A stretch of DNA of 24,604 nt from CAYVAP01 sp964343195 (lineage in GTDB: Bacteria > Bacteroidota > Bacteroidia > J057), in contig CAYFIR010000103.1 in NCBI GenBank assembly GCA_964343195.1, forward strand, positions 1-24,604, in the 5' to 3' direction. Each line of letters starts with the position of its first letter. The first letter of the stretch is position 1. Shown here in pieces: positions 1 through 7,511 of this stretch. The notes below the pieces were generated by a model, which searched no databases, was not told where the DNA came from, and saw only the letters and a program-made list of their open reading frames with translations. A program made the position numbers and the translations under genes.

Positions 1-136
1 GGGCCAACCTTTCAAAAAATATATCTTGACACTTCTTAGGCCGGGAAAGTAGGTATAAAGATTATCTTAAAAAGGAACCAATTGTTCGTTAGGGCAGGGT
101 TTTTGTTTCATTCATTAAGCGTAAATTGTTGGAGAA

Positions 137-715
137 ATGCCAGTTACCCATACCCCTACCCAAGCTCTTATGCCTACCATCAAACTTTTCGGACGTACGT
201 TTGAACAGTACATCACGGCATCAGAAATTCAGCAGCGGGTCAATGAGCTCGCCAAAGAGATCAACCGGGACTTCGCAGGCAAAAATCCGCTGATGATAGT
301 GGTCCTGAATGGAGCCTTCATTTTCGCCTCAGATCTCCTCAGACGCCTCAATTGCCAGCCTGAGATCCAGTTCATCCGCATCTCAACGTATGGCAACAGC
401 ATGAGCAGTTCCCAGACTGCCCAGATCATGCTAGGCCTCGAAATGGATGTCGAAAACCGGGATGTGATCATCATCGAGGACATCATTGATACCGGGTACA
501 CCACTGATTTTTTCATCGATCACCTGAGTCATCAGAATCCGTCGTCCGTACATCTGGCGACGTTGCTTTTCAAGCCTGACAACTTTGTCCGCACCCAGAA
601 ACCCCGCTACGTAGGCTTTGAAATATCGCCCGAATTTGTCGTCGGATATGGCATGGACTATGCCCAGCATGGACGCGAACTGCCTGACATATATCGACTC
701 CAGGGGGCAGAATAG
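137..715 (+). CDS. hpt: Hypoxanthine (guanine) phosphoribosyltransferase
   Basis: Purine salvage enzyme that transfers the phosphoribosyl group of PRPP to hypoxanthine or guanine in the cytoplasm. The type I PRTase signature VIIIEDIIDTGYT lies at residues 110-122, with the acidic pair E114/D115 and the phosphate-binding DTG loop 118-120. The earlier VVLNGAFIFASDLLRR segment (55-70) is the usual PPi-loop strand and helix. At 192 aa it is slightly longer than most bacterial Hpt proteins (about 175-180 aa). A second in-frame ATG at 170 (MPTIKLFGRTF) would restore the usual length. I keep 137 because the AT-rich leader is there, but the GGAG at 131-134 is too close to serve as a normal ribosome site. 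It stands alone and ends at a strong terminator. Family call is firm; base preference is inferred. Confidence 0.93.
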   Translation: MPVTHTPTQALMPTIKLFGRTFEQYITASEIQQRVNELAKEINRDFAGKNPLMIVVLNGAFIFASDLLRRLNCQPEIQFIRISTYGNSMSSSQTAQIMLGLEMDVENRDVIIIEDIIDTGYTTDFFIDHLSHQNPSSVHLATLLFKPDNFVRTQKPRYVGFEISPEFVVGYGMDYAQHGRELPDIYRLQGAE

Positions 716-760
716 TGAAGGAGGAGGTGTCAGGAATCAATTTGCCTGACCTCAACCAAA

Positions 761-798
761 ACAGACCGATGTGCAGTTGCACATCGGTCTGTTTTTTT
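761..798 (+). terminator. Strong intrinsic terminator after hpt, probably bidirectional
   Basis: A perfect 15-base inverted repeat (761-775 and 778-792, arm ACAGACCGATGTGCA) is followed by seven T at 792-798. On the minus strand the same hairpin is followed by TTTT (757-760), so it can also stop transcripts coming from the convergent IscA-like gene, whose stop codon is at 860. Confidence 0.92.
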
Positions 799-859
799 AT
801 TCACTGGCGAGCTGCTTTTCTCTCAAAGTCTCAGCATCCCAATATTTTCACGGTCTCTA

Positions 860-1204
860 TCAGACTGAGAAAGAAGTCCCGCAGCCGCAGCTTTCAGAGG
901 CATTGGGGTTGTTGAAGATGAAGCCTCGATCGTTGAGGCCGCTCTGGTAGTCGACCTCCATGCCATTGACATACAGGGCATGGCGCTGATCGAGGACAAA
1001 GGTCAGTCCATCTATTTCAAACTCGCTGTCAAAGTCGTTTTTATCGTCAAACTCCAGGACGTAGCTCAAGCCGGAGCAACCGCCACCTTTGACCCCTACC
1101 CGAATCACCTTTTGCTGATTTGAGGGGTCTTTCTCACGAATATTTTGGAGCTCAGCCACAGCAGAAGGAGTGACGCTGATGCTTGGTACAGTTACAGTTG
1201 ACAT
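860..1204 (-). CDS. A-type iron-sulfur cluster carrier (IscA/HesB/ErpA family)
   Basis: Small cytoplasmic scaffold or carrier that delivers Fe-S clusters to target proteins. The 114-aa product has the family length and the three conserved cysteines: C43 in GGGCSGLSY, and C106 and C108 in SESCGCGTSF near the C-terminus (C-x62-C-x-C). The open frame continues upstream to 1429, but the added 75 residues are proline-rich, unlike any A-type carrier, and run through intergenic DNA; the start is set at the ATG at 1204 (MSTVTVPSISVTPSA). No isc or suf partner genes adjoin it, so it is a free-standing carrier. The cysteine-desulfurase-like gene at 9570-11066 is in the window but not linked. I cannot tell IscA, SufA and ErpA apart from sequence alone, so no symbol is given. 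Confidence 0.93.
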   Translation of the reverse strand: MSTVTVPSISVTPSAVAELQNIREKDPSNQQKVIRVGVKGGGCSGLSYVLEFDDKNDFDSEFEIDGLTFVLDQRHALYVNGMEVDYQSGLNDRGFIFNNPNASESCGCGTSFSV

Positions 1205-1421
1205 ATAACTAATGCTATGATTGGTTTCAAATCTTTCTAACGCGAAGATAACCATAAGGTTGGGGAATCTCCACTGACCTGCTGTTAACCACAAAGGACT
1301 CAAGGGAGAGCGTAAGGTCGGAGGGGAATAAGGTGTATAGAGTTTACAGGGTGCATAAGGGTAGCATCCGATAATAGAATGCGGGGTTGAAGTTGGAGAT
1401 TTTCCCGCAGGGCAAGGGGCC

Positions 1422-2300
1422 TTACTCATCTTCCCTGCGCACCACTACCGCCAGATAGTCTCCATTGGGACTGACTGACAAGCGGGTGATGGTGCCTTCT
1501 TCGACTTCGCCTACTAGCTGCCACTCAGCGTCTGCTCCCGTACGACGGATAAAAAGCTGCTTCCCGCTGCCCATCCACAGCCAGTCAGCATACCAGGCGT
1601 AGTCTTCCGAGCCGGGCAGGCAGGGCGCGATCTCCGTGATCTCCTTGCTTTTTGCCTCCCAACGCATGATGCGCCAGGGCTCCTCGCTTTTGTCCACGAA
1701 GCTGATGTCCTGCTCCTCTCCCGGGATGGATTGGATGCAACGGCCTATGCTATCGGTCAGCACCCTGGGCTTTTGCCGACGGTAGTGGGTCGCCCGCAGG
1801 GTCGGAGGCTCTCCCAGCAGAAACATCGCCATCCGTTTCTTGTGGTACCAGGCGTGGTAGCCGATGTCGGTGATTTCGTCCATCATGACCTGCCCCTTTT
1901 CATCGCCCCATTCAAAGAACCAGAGCCGTTGGGTGCCGTCTTCCTCCACCACCACTGCGGAATAGCCATCGCCTTTGGGGGTAACGGTCGGGGAATATTC
2001 GCTGCGGTTACGGGTGCGGGTGATACGCTCCGTACTGCCGCGCTCCAGGTCATAGCGATACACATCTGTCTGGTCGTGATCATCCATCGAGACAAAGAGC
2101 AGGTAGCGCCCATCGGGAGTGAAGAAAGGCTGGTTGTCGTAGCCGAGGCGAGGGGTAATATTGCGCGGCGACTCTACAGAAAATCCCGGAGAGGTATCCC
2201 CAGCAGCGACGATCCGGTAGAGGTAAATGTCCGTTTCGGGTTGGGCCAGAGCTGAGGTCAGGAAGGCCAGGAGAATTGTGAGAATAAGTAGTCGAAGCAT
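1422..2300 (-). CDS. Secreted TolB-like/PD40 beta-propeller protein
   Basis: The 292-aa product has a clear signal peptide (hydrophobic 2-18, likely cleavage after ALA at 19) and should act in the periplasm or outside the cell. PD40 (WD40-like) propeller strands can be read: YDNQPFFTPDGRYLLFVS around 54-71, the blade end with DVYRYDLERG at 79-88, SEYSPTVTPKGDGYSAVVVE around 100-119, and a last LSVSPNGDYLAVVVRRE at the C-terminus. Such proteins bind peptides or proteins through the propeller; no catalytic residues are recognisable, and the length allows four to six blades. It lies between the IscA-like gene and the glycosyltransferase on the same strand, with 217- and 105-base gaps that suggest separate transcription. 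Function is unassigned beyond the fold. Confidence 0.8.
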   Translation of the reverse strand: MLRLLILTILLAFLTSALAQPETDIYLYRIVAAGDTSPGFSVESPRNITPRLGYDNQPFFTPDGRYLLFVSMDDHDQTDVYRYDLERGSTERITRTRNRSEYSPTVTPKGDGYSAVVVEEDGTQRLWFFEWGDEKGQVMMDEITDIGYHAWYHKKRMAMFLLGEPPTLRATHYRRQKPRVLTDSIGRCIQSIPGEEQDISFVDKSEEPWRIMRWEAKSKEITEIAPCLPGSEDYAWYADWLWMGSGKQLFIRRTGADAEWQLVGEVEEGTITRLSVSPNGDYLAVVVRREDE

Positions 2301-2382
2301 GGGGATGGAGATATGAGGGGTGTATAAGGTATATAAGGGGAATATGGTCAGGATGCGGATTAGAGCAGAAAGCTGAAACGTA

Positions 2383-2396
2383 CTTCTGATCAGAAG
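2383..2396. other. 14-base perfect palindrome downstream of the glycosyltransferase
   Basis: CTTCTGATCAGAAG is a perfect 14-base palindrome 10 bases beyond the GT2 stop codon and about 80 bases upstream of the PD40 gene. No T-tract follows on the minus strand, so it is a poor intrinsic terminator. It could be an operator for the PD40 gene or a chance palindrome. Confidence 0.35.
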
Positions 2397-2403
2397 AGAA
2401 GCA

Positions 2404-2424
2404 AATCACGAATCACGAATCACG
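2404..2424. repeat. Heptanucleotide tandem repeat, three copies of AATCACG
   Basis: Three exact copies of AATCACG run head to tail and continue into AATTCC. The array covers the stop codon of the glycosyltransferase (2406-2408) and encodes its last residues (VIRDS), so the natural C-terminus is written by the repeat. Short heptamer arrays of this type are common intergenic repeats and can change length by slippage. Confidence 0.8.
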
Positions 2425-4391
2425 AATTCCGTCCCCACCCTCCGCCAGCCTTTGACCACTGTCTCCAGGTCCAGTTCCCAGCGGTAGGCGCGGGCGTAGT
2501 ACTGGTCCAGCGCATCAGCGTGGGGATAGGAATCGGAACTTTTACGGCGATGCTGTAGGCTAAGCAGGCCGGACTTGAGAGGCGGCAACTGGTCTGAAGA
2601 CGATCCTTCATATCCCACCAAATGCCGCTGGCCCAGTAGCGTTTGAATCATTCCCTTCACCGCCTGCCCAGGCTTGCGATAGCGCCAAAACAACAGCGGA
2701 AAGCTGAGCAGCAGCAGGCCACTGCCCACCAAATCAAAACTGCGCTTGGCCAACCGATTGGAGCGCTCCGCAATTTTGTAGTGGGGGCGTTGCCGAGCGC
2801 GTGAGGTGAAAATCTGCTGAGAACCCACGATGAAGTCCACATTGGGCGGAGCGATCTTGAAGCTGACCTTCCGCGGGTGGTCGGCTTCCATCTGGTCCAG
2901 GATGTCCTGCGTGGCCCAGCCGTCGTTGCAGAAGATGACCTCATCCACGTCAAAAAGCTGGATCACCTGATCCAGTTGGGACATTTCGCCCAAAACCGAA
3001 AGCCCCCCTACTTCTGCTTCTTCCCTTTTGTCCAGAGAAATCCCTCCTACAATGTCGAGGTTCTGATCCGATTGTTGCTGGAGAATACCGGCGACCCGGT
3101 TCCATTCTTTGCCTTTGCCCACGATCAACACCCTGCGACTCATTGGCTCCTGAAAGAAAAAATTGCCCTTCTCACGGTAGTTGATCAACCCACGGGTGCC
3201 CATGGCGATCAGTACGGTGAAGATCGAAGTCAGCCCCACAATGGCGCGGGAATAGTTCTCGATGAAGGACACCATGTAGGTTACCGTGGCGATGGTCACA
3301 AAGCCCACGAAGGGAGCTACGACCAGTGGACGCAGCCGAAAGGGCTTTTTGTATGCCCCAAACAGGCCCAGTAACCCTACAAATACCAGTGCATATATTG
3401 GCAAATATCCATAGCGGAACAGCGACTCATACACTCCGGATTTGAGGTATTTTACATAATATTCCCAGTAGGCGGTGATGCCGAGGGAAGTCAGGTAAAT
3501 CAGCCCCCCTTCGATGAGGGCGAATCCATAGCGTTGTGCCATGCGGAAGGCTACGGCCATCGCGGCACGCAGGTACACCGCCAGCCGGATGGCCGCGATA
3601 AAGACGCTTTTGCTCCGCCCACCAAAGTGCTTGTGCGCAAAGATGATCATGGCCTGATAGAAGACCCGCACGTAGTTCAGGCTGCCTTTCTTGGTGCTTT
3701 CACCCTTGTAGTGAATGATGCGGGCGTCGGCCAGGTAATGATTGGTATAGCCGCCCAGGATCACCCTATATGATAGATCGATGTCTTCGCCATACATGAA
3801 GAAGGTCTCGTCCAGCAGCCCGACTTCGTCCAGCGTCTGCTTGCGCATGAACATGAAGGCCCCGGAGAGGATTTCGATCTCGTGATTTTCTTCCCTGTCG
3901 AGGTAGCTGAGGTGGTACTGCCCGAAGCGCTTGCTCTGGGGAAACAGCGCACTCAGCCCAAAGATTTTGTAAAAAGACACCCACGGAGTCGGCAGGGCTC
4001 GCTTGGACTCGGGGAGAAAAATACCCTGGCCATCGATCATCTTGACGCCAAGGGCTCCAGCCCTGGGATTGGCATCCATGAAGTCCACGCAGGTGCGAAA
4101 GGTCTGCTCCTCCACGACGGTATCGGGGTTGAGCAGCAGCACATAGCGGCCTTGGGAGATGTGAATGCCCTGGTTATTGGCCTTGGAGAAACCAGGGTTG
4201 TCCTGGTTGGCGATGAGGGTAATGCGATCGCCAAATTGCTCCCTCAACATGTCCAGGCTGTCGTCGGTAGAGTTGTTGTCCACCACGATGACCTCGCCCT
4301 CGACCTCTTCCAGCGCCCGAAAGACGGATAGCAGGCACTGTTCCAGGAAATGCCGGACATTGTAATTGACGATGATGATGCTAAGGTCCAA
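2406..4391 (-). CDS. Membrane GT2 glycosyltransferase fused to a degenerate sugar-phosphotransferase-like region
   Basis: Likely transfers a sugar in surface polysaccharide synthesis. Numbering is from the longest possible start (TTG at 4427). Residues 15-230 form a GT-A domain: LSIIIVNYN, VVDNNSTDDS, the LLLNPDT acidic motif near D102, and MYGEDIDLSYR near 211-221. Hydrophobic segments at about 342-358, 365-388 and 393-411 follow. A Rossmann-like part starting RRVLIVGKGKEWNR (431-444) and the KRSFDLVGSGLLLL helix (561-574) match the layout of polyprenyl-phosphate sugar phosphotransferases (WcaJ type), but the KFRSM-type catalytic core is absent and the tail is short. No ATG precedes the GT core: an in-frame TAG sits at 4431-4433 and only TTG codons follow, at 4427, 4418, 4400 and 4391. 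The last gives MDLSIIIVNYN, the usual family start, and is chosen here. Confidence 0.82.
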   Translation of the reverse strand: MDLSIIIVNYNVRHFLEQCLLSVFRALEEVEGEVIVVDNNSTDDSLDMLREQFGDRITLIANQDNPGFSKANNQGIHISQGRYVLLLNPDTVVEEQTFRTCVDFMDANPRAGALGVKMIDGQGIFLPESKRALPTPWVSFYKIFGLSALFPQSKRFGQYHLSYLDREENHEIEILSGAFMFMRKQTLDEVGLLDETFFMYGEDIDLSYRVILGGYTNHYLADARIIHYKGESTKKGSLNYVRVFYQAMIIFAHKHFGGRSKSVFIAAIRLAVYLRAAMAVAFRMAQRYGFALIEGGLIYLTSLGITAYWEYYVKYLKSGVYESLFRYGYLPIYALVFVGLLGLFGAYKKPFRLRPLVVAPFVGFVTIATVTYMVSFIENYSRAIVGLTSIFTVLIAMGTRGLINYREKGNFFFQEPMSRRVLIVGKGKEWNRVAGILQQQSDQNLDIVGGISLDKREEAEVGGLSVLGEMSQLDQVIQLFDVDEVIFCNDGWATQDILDQMEADHPRKVSFKIAPPNVDFIVGSQQIFTSRARQRPHYKIAERSNRLAKRSFDLVGSGLLLLSFPLLFWRYRKPGQAVKGMIQTLLGQRHLVGYEGSSSDQLPPLKSGLLSLQHRRKSSDSYPHADALDQYYARAYRWELDLETVVKGWRRVGTEFVIRDS

Positions 4392-4459
4392 AGCTGCCAA
4401 GGGCGTGTTTTGGGCCAAAAATAGCAAAAACTATGGAGCGTGGATAAGGATGTGTGGAT

Positions 4460-5545
4460 TTAGACTAATGGTGTAAGTTCTGGTCTCCAATTCTCTGGTA
4501 TTGGATCAGGAAGACGTACGAAGGAAAAATCATCAATATTATTAGCAAGTGCTGCTTTTAGATCCTTGAGATACTCCAATGGAGAATCTATAGTTGAAGC
4601 CACATTCAGAAGGTCTCTACCAAATTTGGTCAGATTAGTGAATACTAATGATCCTGAGGCCTGATGAGAGAAGCTAATTCTAACCACTGTGTTTCCACCA
4701 ATCAGTTGCCAAGACTTCCCTCTAAACTCTTTTAGGTCGATAGTCATCCTCATACTATCTCGAATAATTCCACACTCTCGAAGAACAGATATTATAACAG
4801 GATCCAAACCATGATCTTTTTCAATAGGAATACGGATCGGTCTAAAAATAAATGGAGTCATAGAACCATCACCATCATTGGATAAATAATCCCAAAAAAG
4901 AGGCGTTAGTTTATGAAATATTCGAGCTTCTTCATTTGAAATATTCTTGAGAAGATGAAGGGATCTGAGATTGATTGAACCCGGTGATTCGAACTCTCCG
5001 GCAAGTACCTTTCCCCAAATCACCTGCATTTCATCATTAGATACATTCTCTGCCCCCAACACCCACTTTTGAAGCCAATCGTCCTCAATTTGCCTTCCTT
5101 TAGGAAGTTCTTTTTGAAAATCTATGGCTTTATAAGCTTTTGCAAGGGTTGATTCTATATTTACCTGTTTAGACACTTCAGTAGATATCAGCCGATTTAT
5201 TGCTCTGTGTTCTATCCCACGGATTCCATCCATGTCGCCTGATGAGTCTTCTGAAGTAAATGACAGATTAAATCCACCATTATTTGAGAACTCTACCTCA
5301 CTTGGTCTACCAAGAGATAAATTATTTTGTAACAAACTTATTGCTCTCTTTAAATCTTCCTCTTTTGCCTTGGATTCAGCTTTTGACAAGATCAGAATTT
5401 CTTTTGCCTTAGCTTTTGCCTCAATCTTTCTCACTTCAGCATCTGCTATAGCATTCCTCTTACTCACCCAGGGATAAGAAATTACTCCAGTCGCTTTGGC
5501 AACTATATCGATGAACTTCTCTATGGTGGAACTTTTTATATCCAT
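4460..5545 (-). CDS. DUF2806-type protein of unknown function, AT-rich accessory gene
   Basis: The 361-aa product matches what I know of the DUF2806 family. It has a short hydrophobic stretch (14-26), then a Lys/Glu/Ala-rich helical segment (AEVRKIEAKAKAKEILILSK, 36-55) that is probably a coiled coil. Further on come the RAINRLISTE region (113-122), the DDWLQKWVLGAENVSNDEMQ block (154-173) followed by VIWGKVLAGEFESPGSI (174-190), and LHLLKNISNEEARIFHKLTP. The function is not established; family members are usually scattered accessory genes. Two sampled lines of this gene are about 32-40% GC against about 60% in the glycosyltransferase beside it, and Arg/Leu/Ile codons are AT-biased, so recent transfer is likely. 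It is alone: no integrase, methylase or nuclease gene adjoins it. Start is an ATG with an A/T-rich leader. Confidence 0.72.
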   Translation of the reverse strand: MDIKSSTIEKFIDIVAKATGVISYPWVSKRNAIADAEVRKIEAKAKAKEILILSKAESKAKEEDLKRAISLLQNNLSLGRPSEVEFSNNGGFNLSFTSEDSSGDMDGIRGIEHRAINRLISTEVSKQVNIESTLAKAYKAIDFQKELPKGRQIEDDWLQKWVLGAENVSNDEMQVIWGKVLAGEFESPGSINLRSLHLLKNISNEEARIFHKLTPLFWDYLSNDGDGSMTPFIFRPIRIPIEKDHGLDPVIISVLRECGIIRDSMRMTIDLKEFRGKSWQLIGGNTVVRISFSHQASGSLVFTNLTKFGRDLLNVASTIDSPLEYLKDLKAALANNIDDFSFVRLPDPIPENWRPELTPLV

Positions 5546-5606
5546 ATACCACAGGTATTGAGGTTTTAAACTAGCTTTAGTTTCAGAGAAAGTTTTTTTG
5601 AGGAAC

Positions 5607-7079
5607 TCAAAACCGCACCTTCATCACTGACAGTCCCTTCCCCTTGTTGTGGAAATACACCATGATCGCCTCATCGTTGCTGATCTGCTCGCTGAAGCGG
5701 GGGAAATAGACATTGCCATATCGGTAGCCGGGGAAAAGCGGTTTGCGTCGGTCTACCGATCCGTTGATGCCGATCCGGTTGTAATACACATTGAAGGGCT
5801 CCCCTCGGGGCTTGTATTCGTAGAACAGGTAGATACCGCCAGGTCCAATGGCATTAAAGAAGGAAAGATTTGCCGGTTGTTCGGACTGCTGCATTTTCTC
5901 CACAATCGCCTGCCACTCAATCTGGCCATTGCTGTTAATGGAGGTAAGCACGACGTCGTCGAAGTGGAATATCTCCCGGTCGACTGGCATGCCATAGTAG
6001 TCCCGATAGGTCTGATAGGTGATGTAAAATTTTTCTGCGAGGAGCAACACCCCGCCATCCGAGCGCAGAATGATGCCGTTCTCAGGGTTCATCTGGAAAT
6101 TTCGCAGCTCGCGCCCCCGGTCGATCTGTCCGGAGGAAAGGTAATTTCGCAAAAACTGCGCGTTGAAGGGCTGCGCTGACTCCAGCACCAGTTCGCCCCG
6201 GGAGCTGATTTTCTGGAACATGGTTCCAGCCAGTTGATCCTCAGCCTGATTGGAATAGAATCCGGCCAGGTAGATGTTTTCTTCACGGTCCAGACGAAAA
6301 GCGAGGTTGCTGATGAAGCGGTCTCCAATGTCCACCGGTATTTCGAAGCCTTCTCCGGTCGCCAGTTCGTGTTTGAAGATCAGGTAGCGAAAATCATCTG
6401 GATCGCGCACCCGGTTGCTCACAAAGAATTGTCCCAGGATGTAGATATTACCGGCATTGCTGACGCGCAAGCTGCGCACGCGGAAGCGCTCATCCGGATA
6501 GCGAATGCCTATTTCGCCATTGCTGACCAGGTCACCTTCGTCATCAAAGATGTAGTACAGAATTTCCTCAGCCTCCTGTCGGTTCTGGAGGTTTTTGTAG
6601 CAAAGCAGTCGCTGTTTGTTGGGCGAAAGCACATACTGAAGGTCCACCTTTTGCTCCCGCTGATTGGGATAGACAGAAAGCAGAGCCTGATCGGCTAGCT
6701 GATTACCCTGTAAGTCGTAAGAGTAGTAGAAGGTCTTGATGACTTTTTCCTTTGGGAAAAATTCAGACATGAAGACCAGGATGTGCGAGCCAATTACCGT
6801 CACGAAATCCACGTTTCGACGGCCATTTTGCTCCAGCACCTCGTTGGACCATTCTTCCCGCAGATTGCTGTCATACTTGACCAGCCCCAGGAAACGGGTA
6901 GAAACCGTGCTGGTCGGCCCCAGGGTCACCAGCCCTCCGTCAACGGGAGAGTATTCATAAAAGTCAGGCTTGGGATCGCGTCGTCCCAAATCCAGTCGGG
7001 CTGATATTTCCTGGGCATAGCCAGGCGTCATGGTCAGCCCCAATAGTACCAGAAATAGAAAACCAATGGTTTTTTGCAT
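5607..7079 (-). CDS. Secreted propeller-like protein, function unknown
   Basis: The 490-aa product has a signal peptide (MQKTIGFLFLVLLGLTMTPG, cleavage probably after YAQ near 23) and otherwise looks extracellular or periplasmic: no further membrane segments and no lipobox cysteine. Repeated strand motifs such as SNAGNIYILGQFF, DREENIYLAGFYS and RSDGGVLLLAEKFYITYQTY are spaced as in beta-propeller or delta-60-like repeats, so a six- to eight-bladed propeller is plausible. No catalytic motif and no C-terminal T9SS sorting domain are visible. It starts 22 bases after the small membrane protein at 7102-7341, and the two are probably co-transcribed. I do not recognise a named family. Confidence 0.75.
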   Translation of the reverse strand: MQKTIGFLFLVLLGLTMTPGYAQEISARLDLGRRDPKPDFYEYSPVDGGLVTLGPTSTVSTRFLGLVKYDSNLREEWSNEVLEQNGRRNVDFVTVIGSHILVFMSEFFPKEKVIKTFYYSYDLQGNQLADQALLSVYPNQREQKVDLQYVLSPNKQRLLCYKNLQNRQEAEEILYYIFDDEGDLVSNGEIGIRYPDERFRVRSLRVSNAGNIYILGQFFVSNRVRDPDDFRYLIFKHELATGEGFEIPVDIGDRFISNLAFRLDREENIYLAGFYSNQAEDQLAGTMFQKISSRGELVLESAQPFNAQFLRNYLSSGQIDRGRELRNFQMNPENGIILRSDGGVLLLAEKFYITYQTYRDYYGMPVDREIFHFDDVVLTSINSNGQIEWQAIVEKMQQSEQPANLSFFNAIGPGGIYLFYEYKPRGEPFNVYYNRIGINGSVDRRKPLFPGYRYGNVYFPRFSEQISNDEAIMVYFHNKGKGLSVMKVRF

Positions 7080-7101
7080 GGATTTATTTGGTTGAAACCG
7101 G

Positions 7102-7341
7102 TTATACCCGATTTTCCCTGATCACTTTTACCGAGCGGAAAAACCGGAATACTCCATATAAAATCAGGATGGCACCGACCACATAGTTGAACACATCGGG
7201 GTGCTCCACAAAGTAGCTGAGGCCAAATCCTTCGAATAAATCTTTGGGGGGAATGAGAAACTGGCGAGCAGCCATGTACAGGCCAGAGGCCACAAAAAAG
7301 GCACTCATGAAGAGGCCGAGGTATCCTACAAATTTGAACAT
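7102..7341 (-). CDS. Small two-helix inner membrane protein
   Basis: The 79-aa product begins MFKFVGYLGLFMSAFFVASG and has two hydrophobic spans (about 4-24 and 51-68) joined by a soluble loop with a PPKDLFEGFG turn; the C-terminus is basic (RFFRSVKVIRENRV), consistent with both ends inside. It is the first gene of a probable two-gene unit with the secreted propeller-like protein 22 bases downstream. An overlapping 111-aa frame (7034-7369) is rejected because its composition is cysteine- and proline-rich and lacks these helices. No function is known to me; it could help localise or assemble the neighbouring envelope protein. Confidence 0.72.
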   Translation of the reverse strand: MFKFVGYLGLFMSAFFVASGLYMAARQFLIPPKDLFEGFGLSYFVEHPDVFNYVVGAILILYGVFRFFRSVKVIRENRV

Positions 7342-7511
7342 ATCCGGATTTTAATTGGGAATGAGTCACGAAGTTACCGGATCAAGGTTGTAAATAAAAC
7401 CACACATAAAATGAGATCACAGGAGAAATGAGCAGATGTGTTGTCTCGGTTATCCTCCTTGTTCATCCAACTTTCCAGTAACCTGAACCAAAAGTCAGGC
7501 GAATTGCGTAA

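Noticed and set aside
26..59. TTGACA ... TATAAA promoter for hpt
   Set aside because: The two boxes are 22 bases apart, too far for a sigma-70 pair, and do not match the Bacteroidota TTTG/TAnnTTTG pattern.
715..915. 66-codon open frame after hpt
   Set aside because: It runs through the terminator hairpin and the end of the convergent IscA-like gene; no protein-like features.
1205..1429. N-terminal extension of the IscA-like frame (75 residues)
   Set aside because: The residues are proline-rich, have no match to A-type carriers, and cover intergenic DNA; the ATG at 1204 gives the normal length.
1731..2255. 174-codon plus-strand frame antisense to the PD40 gene
   Set aside because: It lies fully inside a well-supported gene with a signal peptide and propeller motifs; typical GC-rich shadow frame.
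3882..4331. 149-codon plus-strand frame antisense to the glycosyltransferase
   Set aside because: Covers the GT-A core coding region; no recognisable motifs.
5596..5612. Hairpin TTTTGAG/CTCAAAA at the end of the secreted propeller-like gene
   Set aside because: AT-rich 7-base stem overlapping the stop codon and followed by A rather than T on the coding strand; not a convincing terminator.
5649..6179. 176-codon plus-strand frame antisense to the secreted propeller-like gene
   Set aside because: Shadow of a gene with a convincing signal peptide; no independent start context or motif.
7034..7369. 111-codon frame overlapping the small membrane protein
   Set aside because: Rich in Cys/Pro/Arg without membrane helices, and overlaps the start of the next gene.
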